In this document: positions 7,290 through 13,326 of the stretch, piece after piece
Position numbering within the stretch: the first letter of the stretch is position 1
How the letters are laid out: the number at the start of each line of letters is the position of its first letter
NCBI RefSeq assembly: GCF_001570605.1
Contig: NZ_BBXG01000002.1
Coordinates: 280,549-344,548 of the forward strand
Direction: 5' to 3'
DNA from: Herbidospora cretacea
Lineage (GTDB): Bacteria; Actinomycetota; Actinomycetes; Streptosporangiales; Streptosporangiaceae
Length of the DNA: 64,000 nucleotides
Notes under the pieces: generated by a model
The model's input: only the letters and a program-made list of their open reading frames with translations
What the model was told of the DNA's origin: nothing
The model's database searches: none
Program-made: the position numbers and the translations under genes

Positions 7290-7465
7290 GAATGCTCGGC
7301 AAGGTTCGGGATTATCAAGACTGTTGCCCAGGTCACAGTTCGCTCACCCTGGGAAATCACAAAGGCAAACGTCAATGGGTGCGGATTGTGAGACGTCGCG
7401 AGGCGAACAGGTGGCGGAAAGAAGAGGGAAATGACACAGACCTTGGTCGGGACTCCCGACCCTGA
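7286..7465 (+). CDS. Small basic phage protein (59 aa)
   Basis: GTG 7286 overlaps the RNA ligase stop (GTGA). The protein opens with VRDYQDCCPGH and continues into a highly basic helix (RIVRRREANRWRKEE). Small proteins with a D-x-D-CCPGH start and an Arg/Lys-rich tail are frequent in actinophage early regions; their role is unknown, though RNA or DNA binding is plausible. It overlaps the next gene by 35 bases. Confidence 0.5.
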   Translation: MRMLGKVRDYQDCCPGHSSLTLGNHKGKRQWVRIVRRREANRWRKEEGNDTDLGRDSRP

Positions 7466-7628
7466 TGAACAGCAAGCGCTCTTCGAAGTGAGACCGCGAA
7501 TCAGTGACGTCCTTCGGGCGTTTCAGGAACGCATCACCTGGGCGCACGCCAGTCTCATTGACATCGAGAAGAGTGTTTCTGACGCGGTGCTTGATCTCGA
7601 CAAGGCCACAAACGATTGCTTTGACTGA
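7431..7628 (+). CDS. Hypothetical helical phage protein (65 aa)
   Basis: ATG with a purine-rich leader (GAAAGAAGAGGGAA). The C-terminal half is an amphipathic helix (ASLIDIEKSVSDAVLDLDKAT). No known family. It is the last small gene before the sigma-like gene and is followed by a perfect palindrome over the next start codon. Confidence 0.5.
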   Translation: MTQTLVGTPDPDEQQALFEVRPRISDVLRAFQERITWAHASLIDIEKSVSDAVLDLDKATNDCFD

Positions 7629-7641
7629 TTCCGGGTAATTA

Positions 7642-7659
7642 ATCAGCATGTATGCTGAT
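7642..7659. promoter_or_regulatory. 18-bp palindrome over the start codon of the sigma-like gene
   Basis: ATCAGCAT-GT-ATGCTGAT is a perfect inverted repeat with a 2-base centre; the ATG at 7648 lies in its left arm. Its position fits an operator, or an RNA hairpin hiding the start codon. The gene lacks an obvious ribosome binding site, which makes control at this site more likely. Confidence 0.55.
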
Positions 7660-8394
7660 CTCCTGGAAAACAAGAAAGAGGGGGCCAAGGCCCCCTCTTC
7701 TGCTATTGACGACCTTTACCCGTTCGCTCAGCAAGTGGCATTCGGATTGGCTCGCAGGTATGTGTCATGCCCCATTGACGACATTATCCAAGAAATCGTG
7801 CTGTACTTCCTGGCAACCCCGAAGGTACTCCTTGAGTGGGAAGACTTCTGGGCCGGAGACTTCGAAGATGAGGGCGAAGCCCAGCACATGGGCAACCGTA
7901 TGAGGCTGATCGCCCGCCGTGCGGGAGAGAGGTATTGCAGGGCGGAGCTGGCCGCGCAGGTGGGCTACAAGCCCGAGGATGAGGCGTTCTACAGCGTCGG
8001 CCTACTGCGGGTACTTGTGGAGTGGTACTACAAGGAAGGCTTGACGCAGCCCACCAGGACGCAGGGCGAGAAGGTCTCAAGCTCGGGAGATCCCGCCGCA
8101 GGCGGCAACTGGCTCGTCTCGCTACTGGACGTGCAGCGCGGCTTGGAGCGCACACAACGGAAGTACCGGAACAGGTTGAAGTTCCGGTTCGCAGACATGG
8201 GCGCGTACAGCGATGCGGAGCTAGCTGCCATGGTCGCCAACCTGGCCACAGCCAAGGGCAAGCGTGAGCGCATCGAACGCATCTTGGGCACCACAGAGAA
8301 GGGCATCGGTAGCCGAGTGTCGTACGCCCTGGTCAAGCTCCAGAAGGCATTGGGTGGGTCAAGCCCGTACCGCAAGGACCCCATGGGGGACTAG
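7648..8394 (+). CDS. Phage sigma-factor-like protein (248 aa)
   Basis: The N-terminal half (residues 20-60: LYPFAQQVAFGLARRYVSCPIDDIIQEIVLYFL) resembles sigma region 2 (core binding). The C-terminus (GSRVSYALVKLQKALGG) resembles the end of a region-4 HTH of the RRVxRALRKLQ type. The order and size fit phage sigma-like regulators of the ECF/SigK kind, which could direct late transcription; no direct proof. An intrinsic-terminator-like hairpin lies in codons 10-17. The gene is followed immediately by a promoter and structured RNA. An alternative is an HTH protein without sigma activity. Confidence 0.55.
   Translation: MYADLLENKKEGAKAPSSAIDDLYPFAQQVAFGLARRYVSCPIDDIIQEIVLYFLATPKVLLEWEDFWAGDFEDEGEAQHMGNRMRLIARRAGERYCRAELAAQVGYKPEDEAFYSVGLLRVLVEWYYKEGLTQPTRTQGEKVSSSGDPAAGGNWLVSLLDVQRGLERTQRKYRNRLKFRFADMGAYSDAELAAMVANLATAKGKRERIERILGTTEKGIGSRVSYALVKLQKALGGSSPYRKDPMGD
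7677..7698 (+). terminator. Terminator-like hairpin inside the 5' end of the sigma-like gene
   Basis: AGAGGGGGCC-aa-GGCCCCCTCT forms a 9-10 bp GC-rich stem followed by TCTGCT. It is translated (Lys-Lys-Glu-Gly-Ala-Lys-Ala-Pro), so it may act as an attenuator that trims read-through from the early operon into the regulator gene. The weak U-tract argues for partial rather than complete termination. Confidence 0.4.
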
Positions 8395-8395
8395 C

Positions 8396-8425
8396 TTGTG
8401 TCAAGCCATGATCAACTTGTATACT
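8396..8425 (+). promoter_or_regulatory. Probable promoter of the structured RNA
   Basis: TTGTGT at 8396-8401 and TATACT at 8420-8425 are separated by 18 bases. The hexamers match sigma-70-type consensus well, starting two bases after the stop of the sigma-like gene. No rightward ORF follows, only the structured region and a terminator. Confidence 0.5.
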
Positions 8426-8431
8426 ATGAAT

Positions 8432-8604
8432 TGTTCGGCTCTGACCGGTTGAACAACGCCGACGGGCCTCCCGCCCGACGAGGGGATGAACCGCCGCTCC
8501 GTAGGAGCCCGAAAGCCAAAAGGCTAGGGTGACCGCAAGGAGCGGCGGTTCTGCTGTTTCTGGACAAATAAAAAAATCCCCCTCCCGAAGGAGGGGGTTC
8601 TTGC
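8432..8604 (+). ncRNA. Putative structured phage RNA
   Basis: The stretch between the promoter and the terminator has no credible ORF but strong pairing. A 13-bp stem, GAACCGCCGCTCC at 8488-8500 with GGAGCGGCGGTTC at 8539-8551, closes a 38-base loop. The loop holds AGCC-AAAA-GGCT (8514-8525). An alternative hairpin GCTCC-gta-GGAGC (8496-8508) is mutually exclusive with the long stem. Upstream there is CGGGC-ctccc-GCCCG (8463-8477). A transcript of about 170 nt with its own promoter and terminator is likely. I recognise no known RNA family. Confidence 0.5.
8571..8602. terminator. Bidirectional intrinsic terminator
   Basis: CCCCCTCC-cgaa-GGAGGGGG (8578-8597), with TTCTTGCT on the right and AAAAAA on the left (a T6 run on the minus strand). 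It can end both the rightward structured RNA and the leftward Lsr2 gene. Confidence 0.75.
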
Positions 8605-9236
8605 TATTCAGCAGCCGTTACCGGCTCGACCTTCGCCCTAGGGGCCCTCTTGCGTGCGGGCTTCTTGGGTGGCTCCTGCGTCGGTTCGGCATCGGGCTCC
8701 GGAGGTGCCGCCTGGAAGGTGACGACCTTCGCCAGTGCCCGAACGGCTTCCTGTGTGTGCTCGTCGCCCTGGGCGACATCGGCGGGCTTCGCCGGCTCAT
8801 CCTTTAAGGGCTGCTCAGCAGGCGCCGCAGGCTCAGGCCTGGGCTCGACGACGCGAGTCGTCCGGGGACTCCCGGCAGCCCGCCACTTCTCGACAACCCC
8901 CGAACCGATGCGCCCACGCTCGCTCACCTGGTAGCCGTTGGCCCGAGCCCACGCGCGGATGGCCGCGCCCTCCTCCCGAATGGCAGCCTTCGCCGCAGCC
9001 GAGCCCGTAGTCGTCGGCCTACCGGCCCGACCGGTGCGAGTGGCGGGAGGGGGGGCCGAGGCGGCAGCCTTCCTGCCCTTGTTCGCGTAGAACTCTAGGA
9101 CCTTCCGCAGCTCCGCCGCGTTGGCGTCGTTCAGATCGATCTCGTAGTTGACGCCATCGAGCGAGAACGTGACCGTCTCGGCAGCCGGGCTGCCGTCCAG
9201 GTCATCGGTAACGGTGGTTACCACTTTCCTTGCCAT
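8604..9236 (-). CDS. Phage Lsr2-family nucleoid protein with long C-terminal extension (210 aa)
   Basis: Residues 1-60 match the Lsr2 dimerisation domain (VVTTVTDDLDGSPAAETVTFSLDG, then YEIDLNDANAAELRKVL). Residues about 90-120 form the DNA-binding domain, with the IRAWARANGYQVSERGRI signature whose RGR inserts into AT-rich minor grooves. Cellular Lsr2 is about 112 aa. Here an extra stretch of about 90 residues, Pro/Glu/Ala-rich and ending in a basic KKPARKRAPRAK tail, is added. Lsr2 silences AT-rich foreign DNA, so a phage copy could interfere with host silencing or control the lysogenic state. The ATG is preceded by AGGAG and a start-associated repeat. Confidence 0.85.
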   Translation of the reverse strand: MARKVVTTVTDDLDGSPAAETVTFSLDGVNYEIDLNDANAAELRKVLEFYANKGRKAAASAPPPATRTGRAGRPTTTGSAAAKAAIREEGAAIRAWARANGYQVSERGRIGSGVVEKWRAAGSPRTTRVVEPRPEPAAPAEQPLKDEPAKPADVAQGDEHTQEAVRALAKVVTFQAAPPEPDAEPTQEPPKKPARKRAPRAKVEPVTAAE

Positions 9237-9250
9237 ATCTCCTACTTTCT

Positions 9251-9261
9251 GCGCTGTGTGC
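9251..9261 (-). repeat. Start-associated repeat GCACACAGCGC, copy 1
   Basis: Read on the minus strand, GCACACAGCGC lies 15 bases upstream of the Lsr2 start codon, before its AGGAG. Two identical copies precede the genes starting at 9723 and 10058. Confidence 0.6.
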
Positions 9262-9271
9262 GATTCTAAAG

Positions 9272-9295
9272 GCTAGGGCCCCGATAGGCCCTAGC
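9272..9295 (-). terminator. Hairpin at the end of the winged-helix gene
   Basis: GCTAGGGCC-ccgata-GGCCCTAGC is a 9-bp stem that includes the stop codon of the leftward gene and is followed (minus strand) by CTTTAGAATC. A weak intrinsic terminator between this gene and Lsr2. Confidence 0.5.
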
Positions 9296-9521
9296 GCCTG
9301 CGGTTCTGCTCGTACTCTTGCCGTTCGTAGTCTGGAAGGTCGTTGGCCTTAAGCCATGCCGTAACCCGCGACAACGGGAATTCTTGCGTGCCTCGCCTGT
9401 CGCCTGGGCGGCTCCGCCCCGTGGGGAAACCCTCCCGCCTTTGATACCGCTTGAACGCCTCTCGGGACACCTGAAACCGCCTGGCTAGCTCCGAGAGGGT
9501 TTCCCATTCCGTTTCTGTCAT
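9291..9521 (-). CDS. Winged-helix DNA-binding protein, excisionase/MerR-like (76 aa)
   Basis: A single HTH domain: LSELARRFQVSREAFKRY as the helix-turn-helix, a basic wing (GFPTGRSRPGDRRGTQEF), then PLSRVTAWLKAN. This is the layout of excisionase-type or MerR-like winged helices. In a temperate phage it could be the recombination directionality factor for the integrase at 41.6 kb or an early regulator; the two cannot be separated by sequence. Its start overlaps the C-terminal part of the next leftward gene. Confidence 0.65.
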   Translation of the reverse strand: MTETEWETLSELARRFQVSREAFKRYQRREGFPTGRSRPGDRRGTQEFPLSRVTAWLKANDLPDYERQEYEQNRRR

Positions 9522-9723
9522 TCGTCGCGTGCTTTCCGCTGGAAGCGGCAGCCGTAGGAGTGCCCGGCAAGGCCGGCGTACTCCTGATCATCCTTTCGTG
9601 CATTTCCTTCATCTCGTCCTGCATCTCTCGCACACCTATCCAAATGCAGGTGCCGATGAAGAGCAGGCCAATGCAGAAAACCCCGATGGCGATCAAGGCC
9701 GCCCCGATGATGATGTTGTGCAC
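9349..9723 (-). CDS. Small membrane protein, long overlap with downstream gene (124 aa)
   Basis: The GTG start is directly preceded by the start-associated repeat. Residues 3-31 are one long hydrophobic segment (IIIGAALIAIGVFCIGLLFIG), followed by a charged EMQDEMKEMHERM helix. From about residue 67 the frame runs through the winged-helix gene (172-base overlap), where its sequence looks unconstrained. The functional part is probably the membrane anchor plus helix. A lysogenic surface or exclusion function is possible but unproven. Confidence 0.5.
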   Translation of the reverse strand: MHNIIIGAALIAIGVFCIGLLFIGTCIWIGVREMQDEMKEMHERMIRSTPALPGTPTAAASSGKHATNDRNGMGNPLGASQAVSGVPRGVQAVSKAGGFPHGAEPPRRQARHARIPVVAGYGMA

Positions 9724-9724
9724 G

Positions 9725-9735
9725 GCGCTGTGTGC
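9725..9735 (-). repeat. Start-associated repeat GCACACAGCGC, copy 2
   Basis: The repeat ends one base before the GTG start at 9723 on the minus strand, where a ribosome binding site would normally not fit. Confidence 0.6.
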
Positions 9736-9776
9736 CTTTCCGTTCCGTGCGTAGGGCCCAATGCCCCACGACCAAT

Positions 9777-9800
9777 GGAGAGGGCCGTGAAGCCCTCTCC
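9777..9800 (-). terminator. Hairpin downstream of the 80-aa gene
   Basis: GGAGAGGGC-cgtgaa-GCCCTCTCC is a 9-bp perfect stem between the genes at 9816 and 9723. There is no T-run on the minus strand, so it may be a processing or stability hairpin rather than a strong terminator. Confidence 0.45.
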
Positions 9801-9815
9801 AAAGGACCTGAGACG

Positions 9816-10058
9816 TTAGAGCCCGGTTACTGCCCTTGCCCTCTCCCTCGCAATCGCAAGAGAGGTGTCGGCGTCCTCGCCCGTGTGGTAGAGGAAGGCC
9901 AGGATATCCTTCATGAGCTCCTCTGCCGCATCGCGCTCACTGAGGCGCTCGCCTGCGGTGTTCTCCTGGACGTCTGAGATGTGGGCTTCGGCAACCCTGA
10001 GCGCCTCCTTGAGCGTCTCAGGCATTTCCCATTCCTTCTCTTCGTCTTCGTGTTCCAT
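9816..10058 (-). CDS. Hypothetical acidic helical protein (80 aa)
   Basis: Very acidic N-terminus (EHEDEEKEWEMPE) followed by helices (LKEALRVAEAHISDV and AAEELMKDILAFLYH). The ATG follows the third copy of the start-associated repeat by one base. No family recognised; acidic phage proteins of this size sometimes mimic DNA, which is speculation here. Confidence 0.55.
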   Translation of the reverse strand: MEHEDEEKEWEMPETLKEALRVAEAHISDVQENTAGERLSERDAAEELMKDILAFLYHTGEDADTSLAIARERARAVTGL

Positions 10059-10059
10059 G

Positions 10060-10070
10060 GCGCTGTGTGC
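10060..10070 (-). repeat. Start-associated repeat GCACACAGCGC, copy 3
   Basis: Identical to the copies at 9251 and 9725. It ends one base before the ATG at 10058 and no separate Shine-Dalgarno sequence is seen. Confidence 0.6.
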
Positions 10071-10145
10071 AATCCCTCGTTCTAGATGATCATCTTCCCG
10101 ATGTTTTCCCCTCGCCGGTTCCCCGATGATGTTTGGTTGGGACGT

Positions 10146-10523
10146 TTAGGCTAGTTCGAAGTGGACGACGCGAATGCCCGCGTTCGCGGCACGGGTCACG
10201 TAATCCGTGGTGTCTGCATCTCCTTCCTTATGGAATGCGTACACGACGTCAGGGCGTGCGTCTAGCGCTTTATCGGCAGGTAGGCGTTTTTCGACAAGCC
10301 TGCCCGCGTAGCGGGGAACATGCTCTTCACACCATCGCCTGACCATTGCGTCAACTCCGCCTTTACGGATGTCACCGTTGCCGGCGTCACCGTGCATGAC
10401 TATGAGCTTTCCAGGGCGACCAGGGGCGCTCAGAACGCGCCCCATGGCCTGATAGAGCCCCATGTGTACGTCCCATTCCCGCCAAGGAGGCCAGGAACAA
10501 GAACCGACGACAAGCACTTTCAC
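10146..10523 (-). CDS. SLOG-family nucleotide-binding protein, YspA/DUF2493-like (125 aa)
   Basis: A Rossmann-like protein beginning KVLVVGSCSW. The glycine/aspartate motif VMHGDAGNGDIRKGGVDAMVRRW corresponds to the HGDAxGAD...A..W signature of YspA-like SLOG proteins. SLOG domains bind nucleotide-derived ligands or cleave them and are frequent in phages and in defence systems. The partner or ligand is unknown. It starts at a GTG overlapping the upstream membrane gene by 4 bases. Downstream lies about 90 bases with a GATGATCATC palindrome. Confidence 0.65.
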   Translation of the reverse strand: MKVLVVGSCSWPPWREWDVHMGLYQAMGRVLSAPGRPGKLIVMHGDAGNGDIRKGGVDAMVRRWCEEHVPRYAGRLVEKRLPADKALDARPDVVYAFHKEGDADTTDYVTRAANAGIRVVHFELA

Positions 10524-10771
10524 CTGTCATCCTGCTGCGCCTGGACATACGCCGTGAACGAGCCATATCCAGTCGACTTCCGTAGCATCGGCAAGAACAG
10601 CCACCGCGTTCCGGCAGTGCCGTATGCGAAGCTGCCCAGTGGACGCACGACCAGTTCGGGGATTTTCTCCAGAACGTAATGAGCGAGCCAGAGATACCCC
10701 GCGAAGTAGAGAAAAACCACGATCAGTGCTGGCACCTTCGGTGCGAACCACTCGTGAAAGTTCTCCATCAC
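10520..10771 (-). CDS. Small membrane protein (83 aa)
   Basis: One clear transmembrane segment at residues 13-33 (VPALIVVFLYFAGYLWLAHYV), flanked by an amphipathic N-terminus and a soluble C-terminal half. It is coupled by 4-base overlaps to genes on both sides. Function unknown; its neighbour encodes the SLOG protein, so the pair may work together. Confidence 0.55.
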   Translation of the reverse strand: MMENFHEWFAPKVPALIVVFLYFAGYLWLAHYVLEKIPELVVRPLGSFAYGTAGTRWLFLPMLRKSTGYGSFTAYVQAQQDDR

Positions 10772-11253
10772 ATGAAGTTGCCGATGTAGGCAGGCGCTTC
10801 CGGCGGGGTGGTCACTTCCTCGCCATCCTCCGCCATGTCACGGAACGTCTGAATGATTCTCGTCCGGTGATTGCGAACGAAGTGCTTGTGACACACCCGC
10901 GAACGCCATCCGCGCACGCACGGCACGATGGTCACGGCGATGTCCCCGACCACGGTCACGGGCTGTTCCTTGTATCCGCCGTTGATGGCCTTCATGAAAA
11001 GCCCCTCGGCGGGGCACTCCTTGAGAAGGCAGTCATCCTCATGCTTGTCCCAATGACGGAACAGAACCTCCTTCAGAAGGCGCGCTGCGCTCTTCCGACT
11101 GGTTGTCGCACGCGACAGACCAATCGTGATTGAGGGAGGGCCGAACATACCCCCATTCGACGCGAGGATTGACACGGCGTGGTAGTGCTTCGGCCAGATA
11201 GGCGCGATGACGCGCGAAACGATCCGGTCGCGAACTTTACGAATACCGATCAT
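10768..11253 (-). CDS. Hypothetical phage protein (161 aa)
   Basis: Soluble protein with an N-terminal basic stretch (IGIRKVRDRIVSRV), a KHYHAVSIL strand and a Cys/His cluster (CLLKECPAE, then CVRGWRSRVCHKH). No family recognised. Its start overlaps the stop of a 35-aa membrane peptide gene (TGATG), indicating coupled translation. Confidence 0.5.
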   Translation of the reverse strand: MIGIRKVRDRIVSRVIAPIWPKHYHAVSILASNGGMFGPPSITIGLSRATTSRKSAARLLKEVLFRHWDKHEDDCLLKECPAEGLFMKAINGGYKEQPVTVVGDIAVTIVPCVRGWRSRVCHKHFVRNHRTRIIQTFRDMAEDGEEVTTPPEAPAYIGNFM

Positions 11254-11360
11254 CAGTCACCGAGCCACATGATCAGGATCGCCACCAGGGCGAATCCGAT
11301 GATCACAGCTTCGGCAGAACTGAGACGTCTCACCTCTATCCTTTCTTGATCGCCGTCCAT
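11253..11360 (-). CDS. 35-aa single-pass membrane peptide
   Basis: A short ORF with a charged N-terminus (MDGDQERIEVRR) and one transmembrane helix (AVIIGFALVAILIMWLG). The stop overlaps the next start (TGATG). It is the first gene of the leftward cluster after the repressor. The architecture resembles phage membrane micropeptides, but the role is unknown. Confidence 0.5.
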   Translation of the reverse strand: MDGDQERIEVRRLSSAEAVIIGFALVAILIMWLGD

Positions 11361-11380
11361 TGTTGCGATTGGCGCAACAA
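11360..11380. promoter_or_regulatory. Inverted repeat TTGTTGCG / CGCAACAA
   Basis: 8-bp arms separated by 5 bases, lying across the start of the 35-aa gene. It could be an operator for the adjacent GntR-type regulator, or part of the terminator next to it. Confidence 0.4.
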
Positions 11381-11413
11381 AAAGACCCCAGAGGAAATAA
11401 TCCCTCTGAGGTC
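11379..11413 (-). terminator. Intrinsic terminator of the GntR-like gene
   Basis: On the minus strand GACC-CAGAGG ... CCTCTG-GGTC (small bulges) forms a hairpin followed directly by TTTTTG. It separates the regulator gene from the leftward membrane-protein cluster. Confidence 0.7.
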
Positions 11414-11428
11414 ATCTATATGCGTCAA

Positions 11429-11716
11429 TCAGTCTCGCTTGGGAGCTCCACCCGTCTCAGGGTCGCTGACGTAGGTCCCGAGCCCGATCACGGCGTACGC
11501 CTCTCCGCTCTCCAGCAGCTCATCAAGGACTCGCCGCGCCGTGCGGCGTGCGATCCCGAACCTTGCGGCCATCGCCGGCTCACCGGGTAGCCGGTCACCA
11601 GGGACCAGGACGCCATCAGCGATCAGCTTGCGGAAATGATCAACCAGCGTCCGGTACTTGGGCACGTCGTCATAGAACCGAACCTCCGGCTCCTCCTGGT
11701 GGTCACGCTCGCTCAC
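11429..11716 (-). CDS. GntR-type winged-helix regulator, DNA-binding domain only (95 aa)
   Basis: A GntR DNA-binding domain: YRTLVDHFRKLIADGVLVPGDRLPGEPAMAARFGIARRTARRVLDEL contains the G-D-x-LPxE motif and the recognition helix. There is no effector-binding domain; the protein ends with GLGTYVSDPETGG, the usual wing. Stand-alone GntR domains act as repressors in actinobacterial plasmids and phages. Placed at a divergent point (a rightward gene starts at 11813), it is a good candidate for a lysogeny or copy-control repressor. Confidence 0.8.
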   Translation of the reverse strand: MSERDHQEEPEVRFYDDVPKYRTLVDHFRKLIADGVLVPGDRLPGEPAMAARFGIARRTARRVLDELLESGEAYAVIGLGTYVSDPETGGAPKRD

Positions 11717-11812
11717 ACGATCAACGTATGTGACCAGCGGTGACGCAGCCTACCGGGGCGTACGTGTCGTGAGGGGTAGGCAGGCGTAGGCATCTCGACG
11801 TACGCTGCCGCT

Positions 11813-12031
11813 ATGCACACAGCATTGCCCGAAGAGCTACGGCCATACATCGGCCCATGGGACATCCGCGAACGACCAGGAGGCGGTTACATCGCTTACG
11901 AGAACTTCCTAGATCCATCCATGCGCAATGGCGCCCAGGGCGACACGCCTGAAGCGCTGATAGCGGCCATGGACACGCGAGTTGATTGGGTGAATCTCTA
12001 CTTCGGAAAGCCGGGGACAGCATGTCCGTGA
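11813..12031 (+). CDS. Hypothetical phage protein (72 aa)
   Basis: Rightward gene diverging from the GntR-like gene across about 100 bases. The product contains DIRERPGGGYIAYENFLDPSMRNG and no known motif. The stop overlaps the next gene by 10 bases. It may be under control of the divergent repressor. Confidence 0.5.
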   Translation: MHTALPEELRPYIGPWDIRERPGGGYIAYENFLDPSMRNGAQGDTPEALIAAMDTRVDWVNLYFGKPGTACP

Positions 12032-12336
12032 CCAATGCAGAGTACATGCCATTGCCCTCGGAATGGGACGCCGGGACGCAGGCCGGTCAATGGCTGATCA
12101 AGTGGATGTGGCGCAACTACACGGGCCTTCCGGGCGCACTGGTCGGCTCGGTGAACGGCCGTCGCATCGCTTCCATCCGGAAGGAGAGCGGCAAGCACGT
12201 GGTGACCTACCACATTCCCGCACCGCGCGGCGCGGCCATCGACGTATCCAGGCATGACACCCTGAAGCAAGGCCAGGGCGCGGTCGGGGTTCAGTGGTTG
12301 CAGTTCACCAAGGACATCGGCGCGGTTCGCGCCTAG
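12022..12336 (+). CDS. Hypothetical phage protein (104 aa)
   Basis: ATG 12022 overlaps the preceding gene. The N-terminus is Trp-rich (PSEWDAGTQAGQWLIKWMWRNYTG) and the rest strand-rich with basic residues. No family recognised. It is followed by a clear terminator, so it closes a two-gene rightward unit. Confidence 0.5.
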   Translation: MSVTNAEYMPLPSEWDAGTQAGQWLIKWMWRNYTGLPGALVGSVNGRRIASIRKESGKHVVTYHIPAPRGAAIDVSRHDTLKQGQGAVGVQWLQFTKDIGAVRA

Positions 12337-12350
12337 ACACAGACGAGCTC

Positions 12351-12373
12351 GGGGCCCCTACGGGGGCCCTTTC
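12351..12373 (+). terminator. Intrinsic terminator of the two-gene rightward unit
   Basis: GGGCCCC-tacg-GGGGCCC followed by TTTCT. It stands between convergent genes ending at 12336 (+) and 12437 (-). Confidence 0.7.
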
Positions 12374-12436
12374 TGTTGCGTCTGATCGCTCCGAGTCCCT
12401 CACGACTGTCCAAGCTCATGAGGGAGTGCGCAATGA

Positions 12437-12700
12437 TCAGCTTGTCAGGAAGTCTGGGCTATCGCAGTCGAGAGGCTTGCCATCGGCGAGAGATGGAAGA
12501 TAGCGCTCGGCATCCCATCGGGTCTCTCGCCAGAAGGCGACCGCAGTCGTGCCACCTCTGATCCGCTCCCGCTCATTGACTCGTTCGACCACGTGATCTG
12601 CGGTCTCTGGATCTGCATACACGCCCCAACCGCTTTCCCGAACCTCATCGTTTCGGGTATCGCGGATGATGACGTAGTAGGCGGTTTTCGTCGCAGGCAT
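12437..12700 (-). CDS. Hypothetical phage protein (87 aa)
   Basis: ATG 12700 (MPATKTAYYVIIRDTRNDEV) is preferred over an upstream TTG. The sequence is strand-rich at the start, then has a helix with basic residues (ADHVVERVNERERIRGG). Unknown function. It is the last gene of a leftward run of small proteins. Confidence 0.5.
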   Translation of the reverse strand: MPATKTAYYVIIRDTRNDEVRESGWGVYADPETADHVVERVNERERIRGGTTAVAFWRETRWDAERYLPSLADGKPLDCDSPDFLTS

Positions 12701-12778
12701 CGGCCGTCCTAGCCTTGTCGGGATTGCCAACCCCCACGATCATGGGGAACCTCTCGACGCCAACCAAGAGCCTAGCGC

Positions 12779-12922
12779 CTACTTCGGCGCTGTAGCCGTC
12801 CATCGGTGGTTCTCGTAACAGACCATGATGGCCGTGAGGCCATCTCCGCCGTAGTTGCTGAGCACAAAGCCTTGTGCTCCGCACGTCGGGCAGTGTTGTG
12901 GCTGGAAGTTGCAATCAGGCAT
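12779..12922 (-). CDS. Small zinc-ribbon-like protein (47 aa)
   Basis: A 47-residue ORF with HCPTCG and later Cys/His residues (VCYENHRW), consistent with a small metal-binding knuckle. Its ATG overlaps the stop of the upstream gene (ATGCCTGA), indicating coupling. Confidence 0.5.
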   Translation of the reverse strand: MPDCNFQPQHCPTCGAQGFVLSNYGGDGLTAIMVCYENHRWTATAPK

Positions 12923-13103
12923 CGCCGGCTACCTGGCCAGCGGTCGGGATCACGAAGTTGTACTTGACCCCACAGGGAACGCAGAACCGTCGCGGGGTTC
13001 GGACGTATTCCTTGCCCTGGAGCTTGAACGCGACCGCGGAACCGCCGTAGGACGGTAGCCAGACCACGCAGACAAGGCACTGCCTACGCTTCACGGGTCG
13101 CAT
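12915..13103 (-). CDS. Small CxxC-CxxC protein (62 aa)
   Basis: Two Cys pairs (QCLVCVVW and RRFCVPCGVKY) about 35 residues apart suggest a zinc ribbon. The start at 13103 (MRPVKRRQ) lies within the end of the preceding gene; the longer frame upstream is probably a shadow. It is followed directly by another Cys-rich small gene. Confidence 0.5.
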   Translation of the reverse strand: MRPVKRRQCLVCVVWLPSYGGSAVAFKLQGKEYVRTPRRFCVPCGVKYNFVIPTAGQVAGDA

Positions 13104-13326
13104 CCTTGAACTCGGCCGGTATCTCCGCGATGAACTGATCCACGAACCGATCAAGGTCCACGAGCGGATTCGCGGTCAGACCCCACACAGCATCGCTGAC
13201 GTGAAGGATGGCCCATTGATCGCCACGGGGCTCTATGCGCCCCGCGAGCAAGGTCGGCCCCGGCGTTACCGCCATGACCAGAAACTCACCGCCCTTATCG
13301 GCACGGATGAGCATGTATGCGCTCAT
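13084..13326 (-). CDS. Hypothetical phage protein (80 aa)
   Basis: Begins SAYMLIRADKGGEFLVMAVTPG and continues with strands and an amphipathic C-terminal helix (LDRFVDQFIAEIPAEF). The ATGA-type overlap with the upstream gene shows coupling. No known domain. Confidence 0.5.
   Translation of the reverse strand: MSAYMLIRADKGGEFLVMAVTPGPTLLAGRIEPRGDQWAILHVSDAVWGLTANPLVDLDRFVDQFIAEIPAEFKDATREA

Noticed and set aside
8432-8604. Riboswitch leader
   Set aside because: The competing hairpins look switch-like, but no rightward gene follows the terminator, so it is treated as a free-standing RNA.
12645-12803. Small leftward ORF overlapping the zinc-ribbon gene
   Set aside because: It would fill a short gap, but it overlaps both neighbours heavily and has no ribosome binding site. 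Possible but not supported.
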